Positions 7,561 to 13,954 of a DNA stretch of 13,954 nt are shown in pieces. The notes beneath the pieces were generated by a model. That model saw only the letters and a program-made list of their open reading frames with translations. It did not search any database and was not told where the DNA came from. A program made the position numbers and the translations under genes. The stretch's first letter is position 1, and the number at the start of each line of letters is the position of its first letter. The DNA comes from JBBTCJ01 sp038043285 (GTDB lineage: Bacteria; Planctomycetota; Phycisphaerae; UBA1845): the NCBI GenBank assembly GCA_038043285.1, contig JBBTCJ010000123.1:1-13954 (forward strand). The letters run 5' to 3'.

Positions 7561-7662
7561 GGCGAAAAGTCTCCTTTCGGCGAACACGACCCGTCCGGCG
7601 ATGACGGAGTCGCGATTATGGCACGAACAGGCAGGGCGCTGCAAGGCGTGCCGAGATTCGCA

Positions 7663-7676
7663 TAGAATCAGAGGCG
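7663..7676 (+). promoter_or_regulatory. Candidate -10 box, possibly giving a leaderless cyclase mRNA
   Basis: TAGAAT at 7663-7668 matches the TATAAT consensus at 5 of 6 bases and ends 8 bases before ATG 7677, so transcription would begin at or next to the start codon. The only purine-rich sequence before the ATG (GAGG, 7671-7674) sits 2 bases away, too near for a normal Shine-Dalgarno. No good -35 was found. Confidence 0.3.
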
Positions 7677-10526
7677 ATGGAAACGAGCGCAACTTGGGGA
7701 CCGCGAGCGAGAGCCGTGATGGTCGGGGCAGCCGTGACCGCCGCGGTTTGCGCCGTACATGCCCTGGGATGGCTCGCCGCCGTCGACGATCTTGGGCTTG
7801 ACTTTCATTCTCAACACTTTTCGAGGATCGCGGCCGATCCGCGGATCGTACTCGTCGACATTGACGACGGGACGCTCGCGGCGGTGGGTGAGTGGCCTTG
7901 GCCGAGGCGGCGGTACGCGCAGCTCGTGCGTACGCTGTACAGTCTGGGCGCGAATCAGATCGTCCTGGACGTCACGCTTTCGGAGCCGGCCCCGCCGCGC
8001 TACAACTCCGCGGCGCTGGGGGCACATTACGATATCGACCCGCCCGCGGAAATTCTCGGTGATCCCACCGACGAACCGCCGGTCTACGACGACGACGAAT
8101 TGGCGGAGGCGATTGCCCGATCAGGCCGCACCTACCTGTCGATGTACGCGCGGCTGGAAGGCTCGGAAGAAAAGGACACCGCCTCATCACCAGGCGGTGC
8201 GTCCGATGAACGACGTCGGGCGATGAGATTCCTCGGCGAGAACCCGACCGGTACTTTCGCCGAGTTCTTCGAGGCGATGTCATCCAGCGCGACCGGGAAC
8301 AGTACGCAGGTTCCCGAACGAAGTTCCCTTTTGTCGGCTTATCGTTGGGCAAGTGCGATGACCCAGGTCCGGCGAAAGTGCGCGGCGGCCTCGGTAGGAG
8401 CGCGGGGACGGATCGTCCGGGCGACCGATCCGACCCCGCCGCTGGACAAGTTCATCCACGCGGCGCGGGGCGCGGGACTGGTGGCCTTCTCCCGCGAGGC
8501 GATGCGCGGGACGGCGCGAGCGGTTCCGATGGTCGTTGATCTGGACGGAACTCTGGTTCCCCATCTGGGGTTCGGCGTCGCGCTGGGCATGTTGGACATC
8601 GAGTCAGCTTCGATCGAGCGCATCGGGCAGGATATCTGCTTCCCTCGTGGGGACCGTACGCAGTGCCTGCCGTTGGAATCCGATGGAACCACGCTGATCC
8701 ATTGGCATCGTCCACAAGAGCCAGGACACTGGCAGACGAGCTTTGTGCATCTGCCGGCCGCGGCGCTGCTTGAAATCGCGGACCTGCACCAGGCGATTGC
8801 CGACAACGAGCGCCGACTGGCCATCGCGACGGTGGAGCTTGTGCGCGTGCGCCATCGGGAGACCCCGGCGGAGTTCGAGCAATACGCGCGACTTGTTCAG
8901 CAATGCAACCGCGCGCGGAGGTTCACCGATGCCGCCACGCCGGAGCTGGCCTTGGTGCAGGAATCCATCGACGCCGCGGAGTCGGAGGCGATTCTGTGGT
9001 TGAAACGAACCCAACAGTTATGGAAGGACGAGACTCCTCGGAGCGAAGAAGAGCGGCGGCAGCGGGATGAAATCGAACGTCTTCATGCCGACTTTGGGTC
9101 CGGTCAACTCGCCGACGAGACCGATGCCGTCAACCAGCGAGTCGGCCTGCGAATCCAGGATTTGACGGGACGGGTTCGCCCCACGATCGAGGGCAAGGTT
9201 TGCTTTGTCGGATTCGCCGCGTCCGCCACGGGAGAGTTCGTCACCACGCCGGTTTCGGCGGCCCTTCCGGGTGTCATGGTGCACGCCAACGTGGCCAACA
9301 TGGTGCTTCAGGATTTCCCGTTGAGGCGGGCTTCGCCGGTTGTGAACCTGTTGGTGATCCTGCTCGCGGGTTCGGCGGCGTGCGCCGCGAGTTGCGTGCG
9401 AGGGCTGCGTACCAGTGTCACCGGCGTGGCCGTGGCGATTGCCGGCCTGGCGGTCGCGGGCGCGTGCTCGTTCGCGATGTACGCGTATTACCTGAGCACG
9501 CCTAGCGCCGTCGTTGCGGTCGTGTCTTGTTGGGCCGGCGTAACCGCGTTTCGCCAGGCCACGGAGGAGCGAGCGCGGCGGACCTTGCAGAAGGCGCTCG
9601 CTCAATACACCTCCGCGCCCGTTGCCGCGCGGATCGTGGAGCGGGCCGCGTTTTACGGGCTGGCCCCGACGCCGGCCGACGTGAGTTGCTTTTTCTGCGA
9701 CTTGTACCGCTTTACGGAGATCAGTGAGCGACTCGGTGCCGCCCGAACCCGCGACGTACTGAATCCGTACCTCCAGGCGGTCAGCACAGCCCTCGTGTCG
9801 CACGGCGCGATCGTGAACAAGTTCACGGGTGACGGCGCGTTCGGCTTTTTCAACGCACCGATTTGGCCATGCGCGAATCACGCCGCCGCCGCGTGTCGAA
9901 CTGCGGTGGACCTGGTACGGGCGATGGAAACAGTGAATGAAGGATTGCGCACTTCCATTCTCGACGCCGAGGCGTCGACGGATTGGGCTTCGTCGCACAA
10001 CCGAGCCGACACTCCGTTCCTCCGGATACGGATTGGCGTCTCCACCGGGCGCGTCTTCGTGGGCGACTACGGAAGCGAAACGAAGCTGGACTACACCTGC
10101 ATCGGCGACACGGTCAACATCGGATCGCGGCTGGAACGGGCCAATAAAGCTCTGGGCACGACCGTCCTGGTCAACGACCCGACTCGACGTCAGGCCGGGG
10201 CGGAATTCGCCTTTCGTCGGATCGGCGACGTCCTTCTGCCCGGAAAATCAGCCCCCGTCTGCGTCCACGAATTGGTTGGCCGGGCGGCGGAGGTTTCGCC
10301 GACTCTCCGAGATTTCTTGGTTGCTTTTGAATCCATGGTTACGCATTTCCAGGCCTGCAAGTGGCGCTTGTGTGCGGATGCACTAACCGCATGCCAACGG
10401 TTGCAACCCTCCGACCCTGCGTCCAAGCTCTACGAGATCACCGTCCAAGAGCGATTACGCCACCCTGGGGGGGATGGCGATACCCCCCGAGGTGCGCTCG
10501 ATTTGTCCACGCAATTCCGCATCTGA
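7677..10526 (+). CDS. CHASE2 sensor / class III adenylate cyclase
   Basis: 949 residues. A first membrane helix (about 13-36) leads into a periplasmic CHASE2 domain: DPRIVLVDIDDGTLAAVGEW near 54-73 and the closing GKVCFVGFAASATGEF...PGVMVHANVANMVL at 506-544. Between them lie a low-complexity insert (about 160-260) and a probable coiled coil (about 365-495). Two or three helices follow (about 554-574, 580-604, 608-626), then the cytoplasmic cyclase domain (about 664-865). Catalytic residues are present: metal Asp675 (CDLYRFT) and Asp719 (KFTGDG), Lys715, and transition-state Asn814 and Arg818 in GDTVNIGSRLE. The partner of Lys715 in base selection is Thr807, a common Lys/Thr pair in bacterial adenylate cyclases, so cAMP is the likely product. 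ATG 7677 may be leaderless; ATG 7719 is an alternative that would shorten the first helix. It precedes a phosphatase gene on the same strand and may share its transcript. Confidence 0.95.
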   Translation: METSATWGPRARAVMVGAAVTAAVCAVHALGWLAAVDDLGLDFHSQHFSRIAADPRIVLVDIDDGTLAAVGEWPWPRRRYAQLVRTLYSLGANQIVLDVTLSEPAPPRYNSAALGAHYDIDPPAEILGDPTDEPPVYDDDELAEAIARSGRTYLSMYARLEGSEEKDTASSPGGASDERRRAMRFLGENPTGTFAEFFEAMSSSATGNSTQVPERSSLLSAYRWASAMTQVRRKCAAASVGARGRIVRATDPTPPLDKFIHAARGAGLVAFSREAMRGTARAVPMVVDLDGTLVPHLGFGVALGMLDIESASIERIGQDICFPRGDRTQCLPLESDGTTLIHWHRPQEPGHWQTSFVHLPAAALLEIADLHQAIADNERRLAIATVELVRVRHRETPAEFEQYARLVQQCNRARRFTDAATPELALVQESIDAAESEAILWLKRTQQLWKDETPRSEEERRQRDEIERLHADFGSGQLADETDAVNQRVGLRIQDLTGRVRPTIEGKVCFVGFAASATGEFVTTPVSAALPGVMVHANVANMVLQDFPLRRASPVVNLLVILLAGSAACAASCVRGLRTSVTGVAVAIAGLAVAGACSFAMYAYYLSTPSAVVAVVSCWAGVTAFRQATEERARRTLQKALAQYTSAPVAARIVERAAFYGLAPTPADVSCFFCDLYRFTEISERLGAARTRDVLNPYLQAVSTALVSHGAIVNKFTGDGAFGFFNAPIWPCANHAAAACRTAVDLVRAMETVNEGLRTSILDAEASTDWASSHNRADTPFLRIRIGVSTGRVFVGDYGSETKLDYTCIGDTVNIGSRLERANKALGTTVLVNDPTRRQAGAEFAFRRIGDVLLPGKSAPVCVHELVGRAAEVSPTLRDFLVAFESMVTHFQACKWRLCADALTACQRLQPSDPASKLYEITVQERLRHPGGDGDTPRGALDLSTQFRI

Positions 10527-10648
10527 GCAGATATTCGAATCTACGCAGTTCAACCAAATCTCCCATGCTTCCGACAAACCTGTGCGGGATTCCGCGACGC
10601 TGGCTGCCGGCTGGCGTGGACAGTCTTGTCGTACTTGGATGTTTGTTC

Positions 10649-11539
10649 ATGGCCCGGACGAAGGTGGATCCTTTGGCGTCGCAAGTCGATCCGGGCGCGT
10701 CGGTGTTTGAGGCGTTGGCGGCGTTGCGTTGCGAGGTTGAGCTTTTGCGACGTCGCGAGGAGGCATACCAGTCCAGCCTGGACGAGCTTACTCGCGAGCT
10801 GCAGGAAGCTCGTGCCATGCAGCGGCAGCTTCTTCCCTCGGCATTGCCGGAGTTGTCCGGTCTGCGGACGGGCATCGTGTTCCGTCCGGCGGGCGTGGTC
10901 AGCGGCGACATCTATGATTTCGCTCGACTTGATGAGCGGTACGTGGCGTTCATGCTTGCCGACGCGACGGGGCACGGGGCGTCGGCAGGGATGATGGCGG
11001 CCCTGCTGCGCAACGAACTGACCGGTCGTGGGGCGCAACGCCGGGGCTGCGACCCGACCCGTCCGGAGGAAGTTCTGGAATCGGCCAACCTGGAACTGGT
11101 GGCCTGCGAGTTGGGAGAGTCGCCGTTCATCGCCGGAATCTACGGGGTTTTCGATGAGCTTCGGCGGACGGTGCGCTGGGCGCGGGCGGGGGCGCCATAT
11201 CCTTCGATCGTTCGAGCCGGTCTGCCGGCTGAGTTGGTCATGAGCGCCGGTCCCATCCTCGGTGCTTCGCGTGATGCGGAATTCCAGGCGGTCGAAACGG
11301 CGCTGGAACCCGGCGACGCCATCGTGTTTAACACTGACGGAATCGAGCTTCTGCCGGAATCGATCCGCTGCCGCCACTGGGTCTCGGCGTTGACGTCGTG
11401 GGGCGGCTCCGACGATCGTGATCCGACGGACGTAGTGAGTTGGACGCAGCGGTTGGCGGCGGAGCTCGAAGCCGCGGAGGCCGGCTCGCCGCAGCGAGAT
11501 GACGTCACGGTCCTGGCGGCGCAGGCGACCTCGGCCTGA
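10649..11539 (+). CDS. SpoIIE/RsbU-type PP2C serine phosphatase
   Basis: 296 residues from ATG 10649. The frame is open upstream into the cyclase gene, and ATG 10565 is an alternative; neither has a clear ribosome site, so the start is the least certain part. Residues about 20-60 form a charged coiled coil (ELLRRREEAYQSSLDELTRE) leading into the RsbU-like linker MQRQLLPSALPELSG. The phosphatase domain covers about 72-291, with all metal Asp residues: SGDIYDF (D87), ADATGHG (D105), NTDGIEL (D230) and QRDDVTVL (D284-D285). Such enzymes dephosphorylate anti-sigma antagonists (STAS proteins) or related partners. No sensor domain, anti-sigma kinase or STAS gene is seen in the window, so the partner must lie elsewhere. 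It follows the cyclase by 122 bases with no hairpin noted between, which suggests co-transcription. Confidence 0.93.
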   Translation: MARTKVDPLASQVDPGASVFEALAALRCEVELLRRREEAYQSSLDELTRELQEARAMQRQLLPSALPELSGLRTGIVFRPAGVVSGDIYDFARLDERYVAFMLADATGHGASAGMMAALLRNELTGRGAQRRGCDPTRPEEVLESANLELVACELGESPFIAGIYGVFDELRRTVRWARAGAPYPSIVRAGLPAELVMSAGPILGASRDAEFQAVETALEPGDAIVFNTDGIELLPESIRCRHWVSALTSWGGSDDRDPTDVVSWTQRLAAELEAAEAGSPQRDDVTVLAAQATSA

Positions 11540-11885
11540 GCGGGCGTGCACGGCGAATGGTAAAGGCAAGTGCGAGCACCCGCCTTGGGCCTCGAAACGT
11601 CTCTCCACCCCTGCGGAAGAACAAAAAGATTCCTGAATAGTAGAATGTTCCCCATCGCGCCTGGATTGGGGCATCGCCATTCGGCGGCTCATAAAGCACC
11701 ACTGTCAGATGGCTTCGTTTGGTTTTTTTGCAGGCGGCACCCTGTGTCCCACGTTCACGGCGAGGGCGGTAAGCGGCCATGCCGAACATTATCCTAATAA
11801 GTGGAAGGACGGAGGTCAAGGGGCTTTTTTGGGGGGGATTCTGCGCGGGTGGTCACGGCAGGTGGAAGCAGCCGGCCTACGGGGC

Positions 11886-11903
11886 TGAAATCGCCCGATT
11901 TCA
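11886..11903. repeat. Perfect 8-bp inverted repeat, TGAAATCG
   Basis: TGAAATCG-CC-CGATTTCA. The left flank (GGCCTACGGGGC, 11874-11885) has no matching right flank, so if this is an interspersed palindromic element the right arm is lost. The symmetry is certain; the family is a guess. Confidence 0.5.
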
Positions 11904-11923
11904 ACAGACTGGATCATCGTGCT

Positions 11924-11951
11924 CCCAACCTTTGCTAACGCAAAGGATGGG
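11924..11951. repeat. Inverted repeat CCTTTGC-TAAC-GCAAAGG
   Basis: Perfect 7-bp stem (11929-11935 with 11940-11946) around loop TAAC, extended by one mismatch and then four more pairs (11924-11927 with 11948-11951). It is not followed by T residues on either strand. It could be an interspersed repeat or part of a folded RNA. Confidence 0.5.
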
Positions 11952-12001
11952 CCACCCGAGCGCCCACGATCAACGCCTCCCCCACCCCCCACGGAGATGA
12001 G

Positions 12002-12322
12002 TCACCCGGCCGCGCGGCCTGGTCGAGACCTTGCGTCGGCGAAATCGGCACGGAGAATAGCCGCCGTAGGCAAGCTGCTGACTGGCGCACCCAGGGAATA
12101 AAGGGGATTGGGATGGACCAGACCCGTGGAAATCTGAGTTTCGCGCTCCTCTAACCAGTCCCGTTCTTGGCTGTCACACCAACGGTGGTGCGCGCCCTTC
12201 GGGTACCCGAGGTCTATCAGACGATCGGGGAGTGCGTTTTGCGGCAGTCTGTCTTGCAGCGTGGATACTTCGGTACGTGGGTAATCCGAATGGGCGCAGA
12301 TGAGAGGCAGCGACTCGCTCAC
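12002..12322 (-). CDS. Doubtful hypothetical protein, 106 aa
   Basis: An open frame from GTG 12322 with mixed, protein-like composition (for example LPDRLIDLGYPKGAHHRWCD and QERDWLEERE). About two-thirds of codons in its first half end in G or C, lower than in the firm genes. No Shine-Dalgarno stands before the GTG; the upstream strand is pyrimidine-rich there. No signal peptide, membrane helix or known motif is seen, and I do not recognise a family. It may be a fragment of an older gene or chance. Its 5' end faces the start of the propeller gene at 12406. Confidence 0.22.
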   Translation of the reverse strand: MSESLPLICAHSDYPRTEVSTLQDRLPQNALPDRLIDLGYPKGAHHRWCDSQERDWLEERETQISTGLVHPNPLYSLGAPVSSLPTAAILRADFADARSRPGRAAG

Positions 12323-12405
12323 GCCGGGAGATACCTGTTGACGACATTTGCGATTGTTTCGCTTTTCCGGGTCGGTATCGGCACTCCTTGGGATGCAACC
12401 CCGGC

Positions 12406-13954
12406 ATGACCATCGCCCAGACCGACGAATCGACCCCCCGGAAACCGCTTCGGCTGTGGCCCGGCGTGATCGCCGTGGCGTTGCAATGGCTGCTCTGGTT
12501 TGTTGTCCCCGTCTTCTTTCCCGAAACCGGACCCCACGGGATTTTCGCCGGACTCTGCGCCGGACTGGCTGTCGTTCTGTGGTGGCTGTTCTTCAGCCGG
12601 GCGCCCTGGTCCGATCGCGTGGGGGCCATCGTGCTGATGGTCGTCGCGATCGTGGCGACCAAACGTGTCGTTCATGAGTCTATTGCCGGCGGAGGGATGG
12701 GGATGTTGCTTTACATCTACGCCGTTCCGCTCCTGTGCCTCGCTCTCGTCGCTGCGGCGGCGGCCGGCCATCGGCGATCCACCGGACCTCGGCGCGCGAT
12801 GGTGATCGGCGCAGTCCTGTTCGCCTGCGGGGTGTTTACGCTCCTGCGCACTGGCGGCATCACCGGCGAAGGCGACTCGGATTTCCACTGGCGGTGGACC
12901 GCAACTCCAGAAGAACGACTGCTGGCCCAGGCGGGCGACAAGCGGCCGGCCCGCTCTACGCCCGCAGAAGCGAAAACGGGCGCCGACTGGCCTGGCTTTC
13001 GCGGACCCCAGCGCGACGGCGTCGTTCGCGGCGCGCGGATCGAGACCGACTGGTCCAAGTCGCCGCCGGTCGAGTTATGGCGCCGGCCGATCGGACCGGG
13101 CTGGTCGTCCTTCGCGGCGCGCGGCGATCTCTTCTACACCCAGGAGCAACGCGGTGATGACGAGGTCGTCTCCTGCTACACCGCGACCACCGGCGAACCG
13201 GTGTGGACCCACCGCGACGCGACCCGGTTCTGGGAGTCGAATGCCGGAGCCGGTCCGCGCGCGACTCCGACCCTCAGTGACGGTCGCGTCTATACGTTTG
13301 GTGCGACGGGAATCCTGAACGCGCTCGACGCCCGTGACGGCGCCGTCGCGTGGTCGCGCAAAGCGGCGACCGACACGGACAAGAAAGTCCCACACTGGGG
13401 TTTCGCGAGCTCGCCGCTGGTGATGAACGAACTCGTCATTGTTGCCGTCAGGGACCAGCTCGTCGCCTACGACGTCACCACCGGCCATCCGCGTTGGTTC
13501 GGCCCGGCTGGGGGCGGCGGTGGCTACAGCTCTCCGCATTCTGCGATCATTCACGGAGTTGCTCAGGTTCTGCTGCTGAAGGGGGGCGGCGCGACCGGCG
13601 TCGCGCTCGCAGATGGGGCTCTGCTCTGGGAGCACTCATGGCAGCCGAGCGCCAGTATCGTGCAGCCCGCTCTGATGGCGGACGGTGATATCCTGATCAC
13701 CGCGGCTGATGAAATGGGCGGGATCGGCATGCGCCGCATCGCGGTTGCGCACGGATCCGGCGGATGGACCGTCGAAGAGCGATGGACGTCGCGCGGGCTG
13801 AAACCCTACTTCAACGACTTTGTCGTTCACCAGGGTCATGCCTTAGGCTTTGACGGGAGCATACTCGCGTGCATCGACCTCAAGGACGGCAAGCGCAAGT
13901 GGAAGGGCGGACGCTACGGCAACGGCCAGCTGGTTCTGCTGCCCGAACAGGACT
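12406..13954 (+). CDS. Membrane-anchored PQQ-like beta-propeller protein (partial)
   Basis: The frame runs 516 codons from ATG 12406 to the right edge with no stop, so the C-terminus is missing. Residues 1-150 hold about five membrane helices (near 19-38, 45-63, 72-86, 98-120, 131-148). A Pro/Ala-rich linker follows, then from about 194 an extracytoplasmic propeller opening with DWPGFRGPQRDGV. Blade-type repeats alternate short strands with Gly-Glu/Asp-x-x-x-W ends: TTGEPVWTHR (261-270), ARDGAVAWSR (309-318), VTTGHPRWFG (357-366), LADGALLWEH (401-410) and LKDGKRKWKG (492-501). These resemble quinoprotein or outer-membrane assembly (BamB-like) propellers and are common as PQQ-like proteins in Planctomycetota. 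PQQ binding itself cannot be shown. No good ribosome site precedes the ATG, and the frame is open further upstream, but the helices begin soon after this start. Confidence 0.9.
   Translation, partial: MTIAQTDESTPRKPLRLWPGVIAVALQWLLWFVVPVFFPETGPHGIFAGLCAGLAVVLWWLFFSRAPWSDRVGAIVLMVVAIVATKRVVHESIAGGGMGMLLYIYAVPLLCLALVAAAAAGHRRSTGPRRAMVIGAVLFACGVFTLLRTGGITGEGDSDFHWRWTATPEERLLAQAGDKRPARSTPAEAKTGADWPGFRGPQRDGVVRGARIETDWSKSPPVELWRRPIGPGWSSFAARGDLFYTQEQRGDDEVVSCYTATTGEPVWTHRDATRFWESNAGAGPRATPTLSDGRVYTFGATGILNALDARDGAVAWSRKAATDTDKKVPHWGFASSPLVMNELVIVAVRDQLVAYDVTTGHPRWFGPAGGGGGYSSPHSAIIHGVAQVLLLKGGGATGVALADGALLWEHSWQPSASIVQPALMADGDILITAADEMGGIGMRRIAVAHGSGGWTVEERWTSRGLKPYFNDFVVHQGHALGFDGSILACIDLKDGKRKWKGGRYGNGQLVLLPEQD

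Larger units (their letters stand above)
11540..12405. other. 866-base gap with palindromes, no firm gene
   Basis: Between the phosphatase stop and the propeller gene. It holds T-runs at 11723-11729 and 11825-11830, a run of seven G at 11831-11837, palindromes at 11886-11903 and 11924-11951, a perfect 12-bp palindrome GGCCGCGCGGCC at 12008-12019, and one doubtful minus-strand reading frame (12002-12322). I see no transposase, tRNA or riboswitch. A terminator for the phosphatase should be here, but no hairpin-plus-T-run was clear. Confidence 0.6.

Noticed and set aside
9018..9998. 326-codon open frame on the minus strand
   Set aside because: Antisense to the cyclase gene; Arg/Gly-rich shadow typical of GC-rich DNA, with no domain.
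10550..11692. 380-codon open frame on the minus strand
   Set aside because: Antisense to the phosphatase, which has all metal-binding residues; composition is Arg/Gln-rich without motifs.
11505..11819. 104-codon minus-strand frame after the phosphatase
   Set aside because: It partly overlaps the phosphatase 3' end and has a basic, featureless C-terminus; I could not tell it from chance.
1..13954. CRISPR array, tRNA, integrase, defence system or prophage
   Set aside because: No regularly spaced repeats, no tRNA-like fold seen, and no recombinase, nuclease-helicase or phage gene among the coding regions.

Overview
This is a GC-rich bacterial window of ordinary chromosomal character. There are no tRNA or rRNA genes, no CRISPR array and no recognisable transposase. 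The best guess for the host is an uncultured Planctomycetota-like bacterium. Three things point that way: (i) two secreted proteins ending in an IPTL/PEP-CTERM-like sorting tail (IPATSGW and VPATSTW, then a hydrophobic helix and basic residues), one of them preceded by the Asp/Asn-rich DCNNNG...DGIPDEC spacer typical of planctomycete exported proteins; (ii) a membrane-anchored quinoprotein-like beta-propeller with a DWPGFRGPQRDGV opening; (iii) a large CHASE2-adenylate cyclase. The taxonomic call is inference from family knowledge.

Layout. 1-233: left edge, with two strong hairpins that probably end a gene lying off the window. 234-1946 (-): M3-family zinc oligopeptidase. 1947-2581: a 635-base gap with a probable decayed reading frame on the minus strand, a 19-bp tandem repeat and a weak promoter. 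2582-3289 (+): ribonuclease III (rnc), notable for an Ala where a catalytic Asp is expected. 3465-5129 (+): secreted Asp-box (BNR) beta-propeller with a CTERM anchor. 5130-5392: convergent gap with a REP-like inverted repeat. 5393-5965 (-): small secreted CTERM protein, possibly a sugar-binding-like beta-sandwich. 6211-7560 (-): secreted M20D amidohydrolase. 7677-10526 (+): CHASE2 sensor plus class III adenylate cyclase, divergent from the amidohydrolase across 116 bases and possibly leaderless. 10649-11539 (+): SpoIIE/RsbU-type PP2C phosphatase, 122 bases downstream of the cyclase. 11540-12405: an 866-base gap with several palindromes and at most one doubtful small gene. 12406-13954 (+): five-helix membrane protein with a PQQ-like propeller, cut by the right edge.

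How the genes may work together. The cyclase and phosphatase form the only clear functional pair: an extracytoplasmic CHASE2 sensor driving cAMP synthesis, followed by a serine phosphatase of the kind that controls anti-sigma-factor antagonists. The two CTERM proteins are convergent neighbours with nearly the same sorting tail and probably use the same export and anchoring route. The other genes look like independent single-gene units. I see no strongly novel multi-gene system. The most notable single observations are the RNase III active-site substitution, the variant CTERM pair and the cyclase-phosphatase module.
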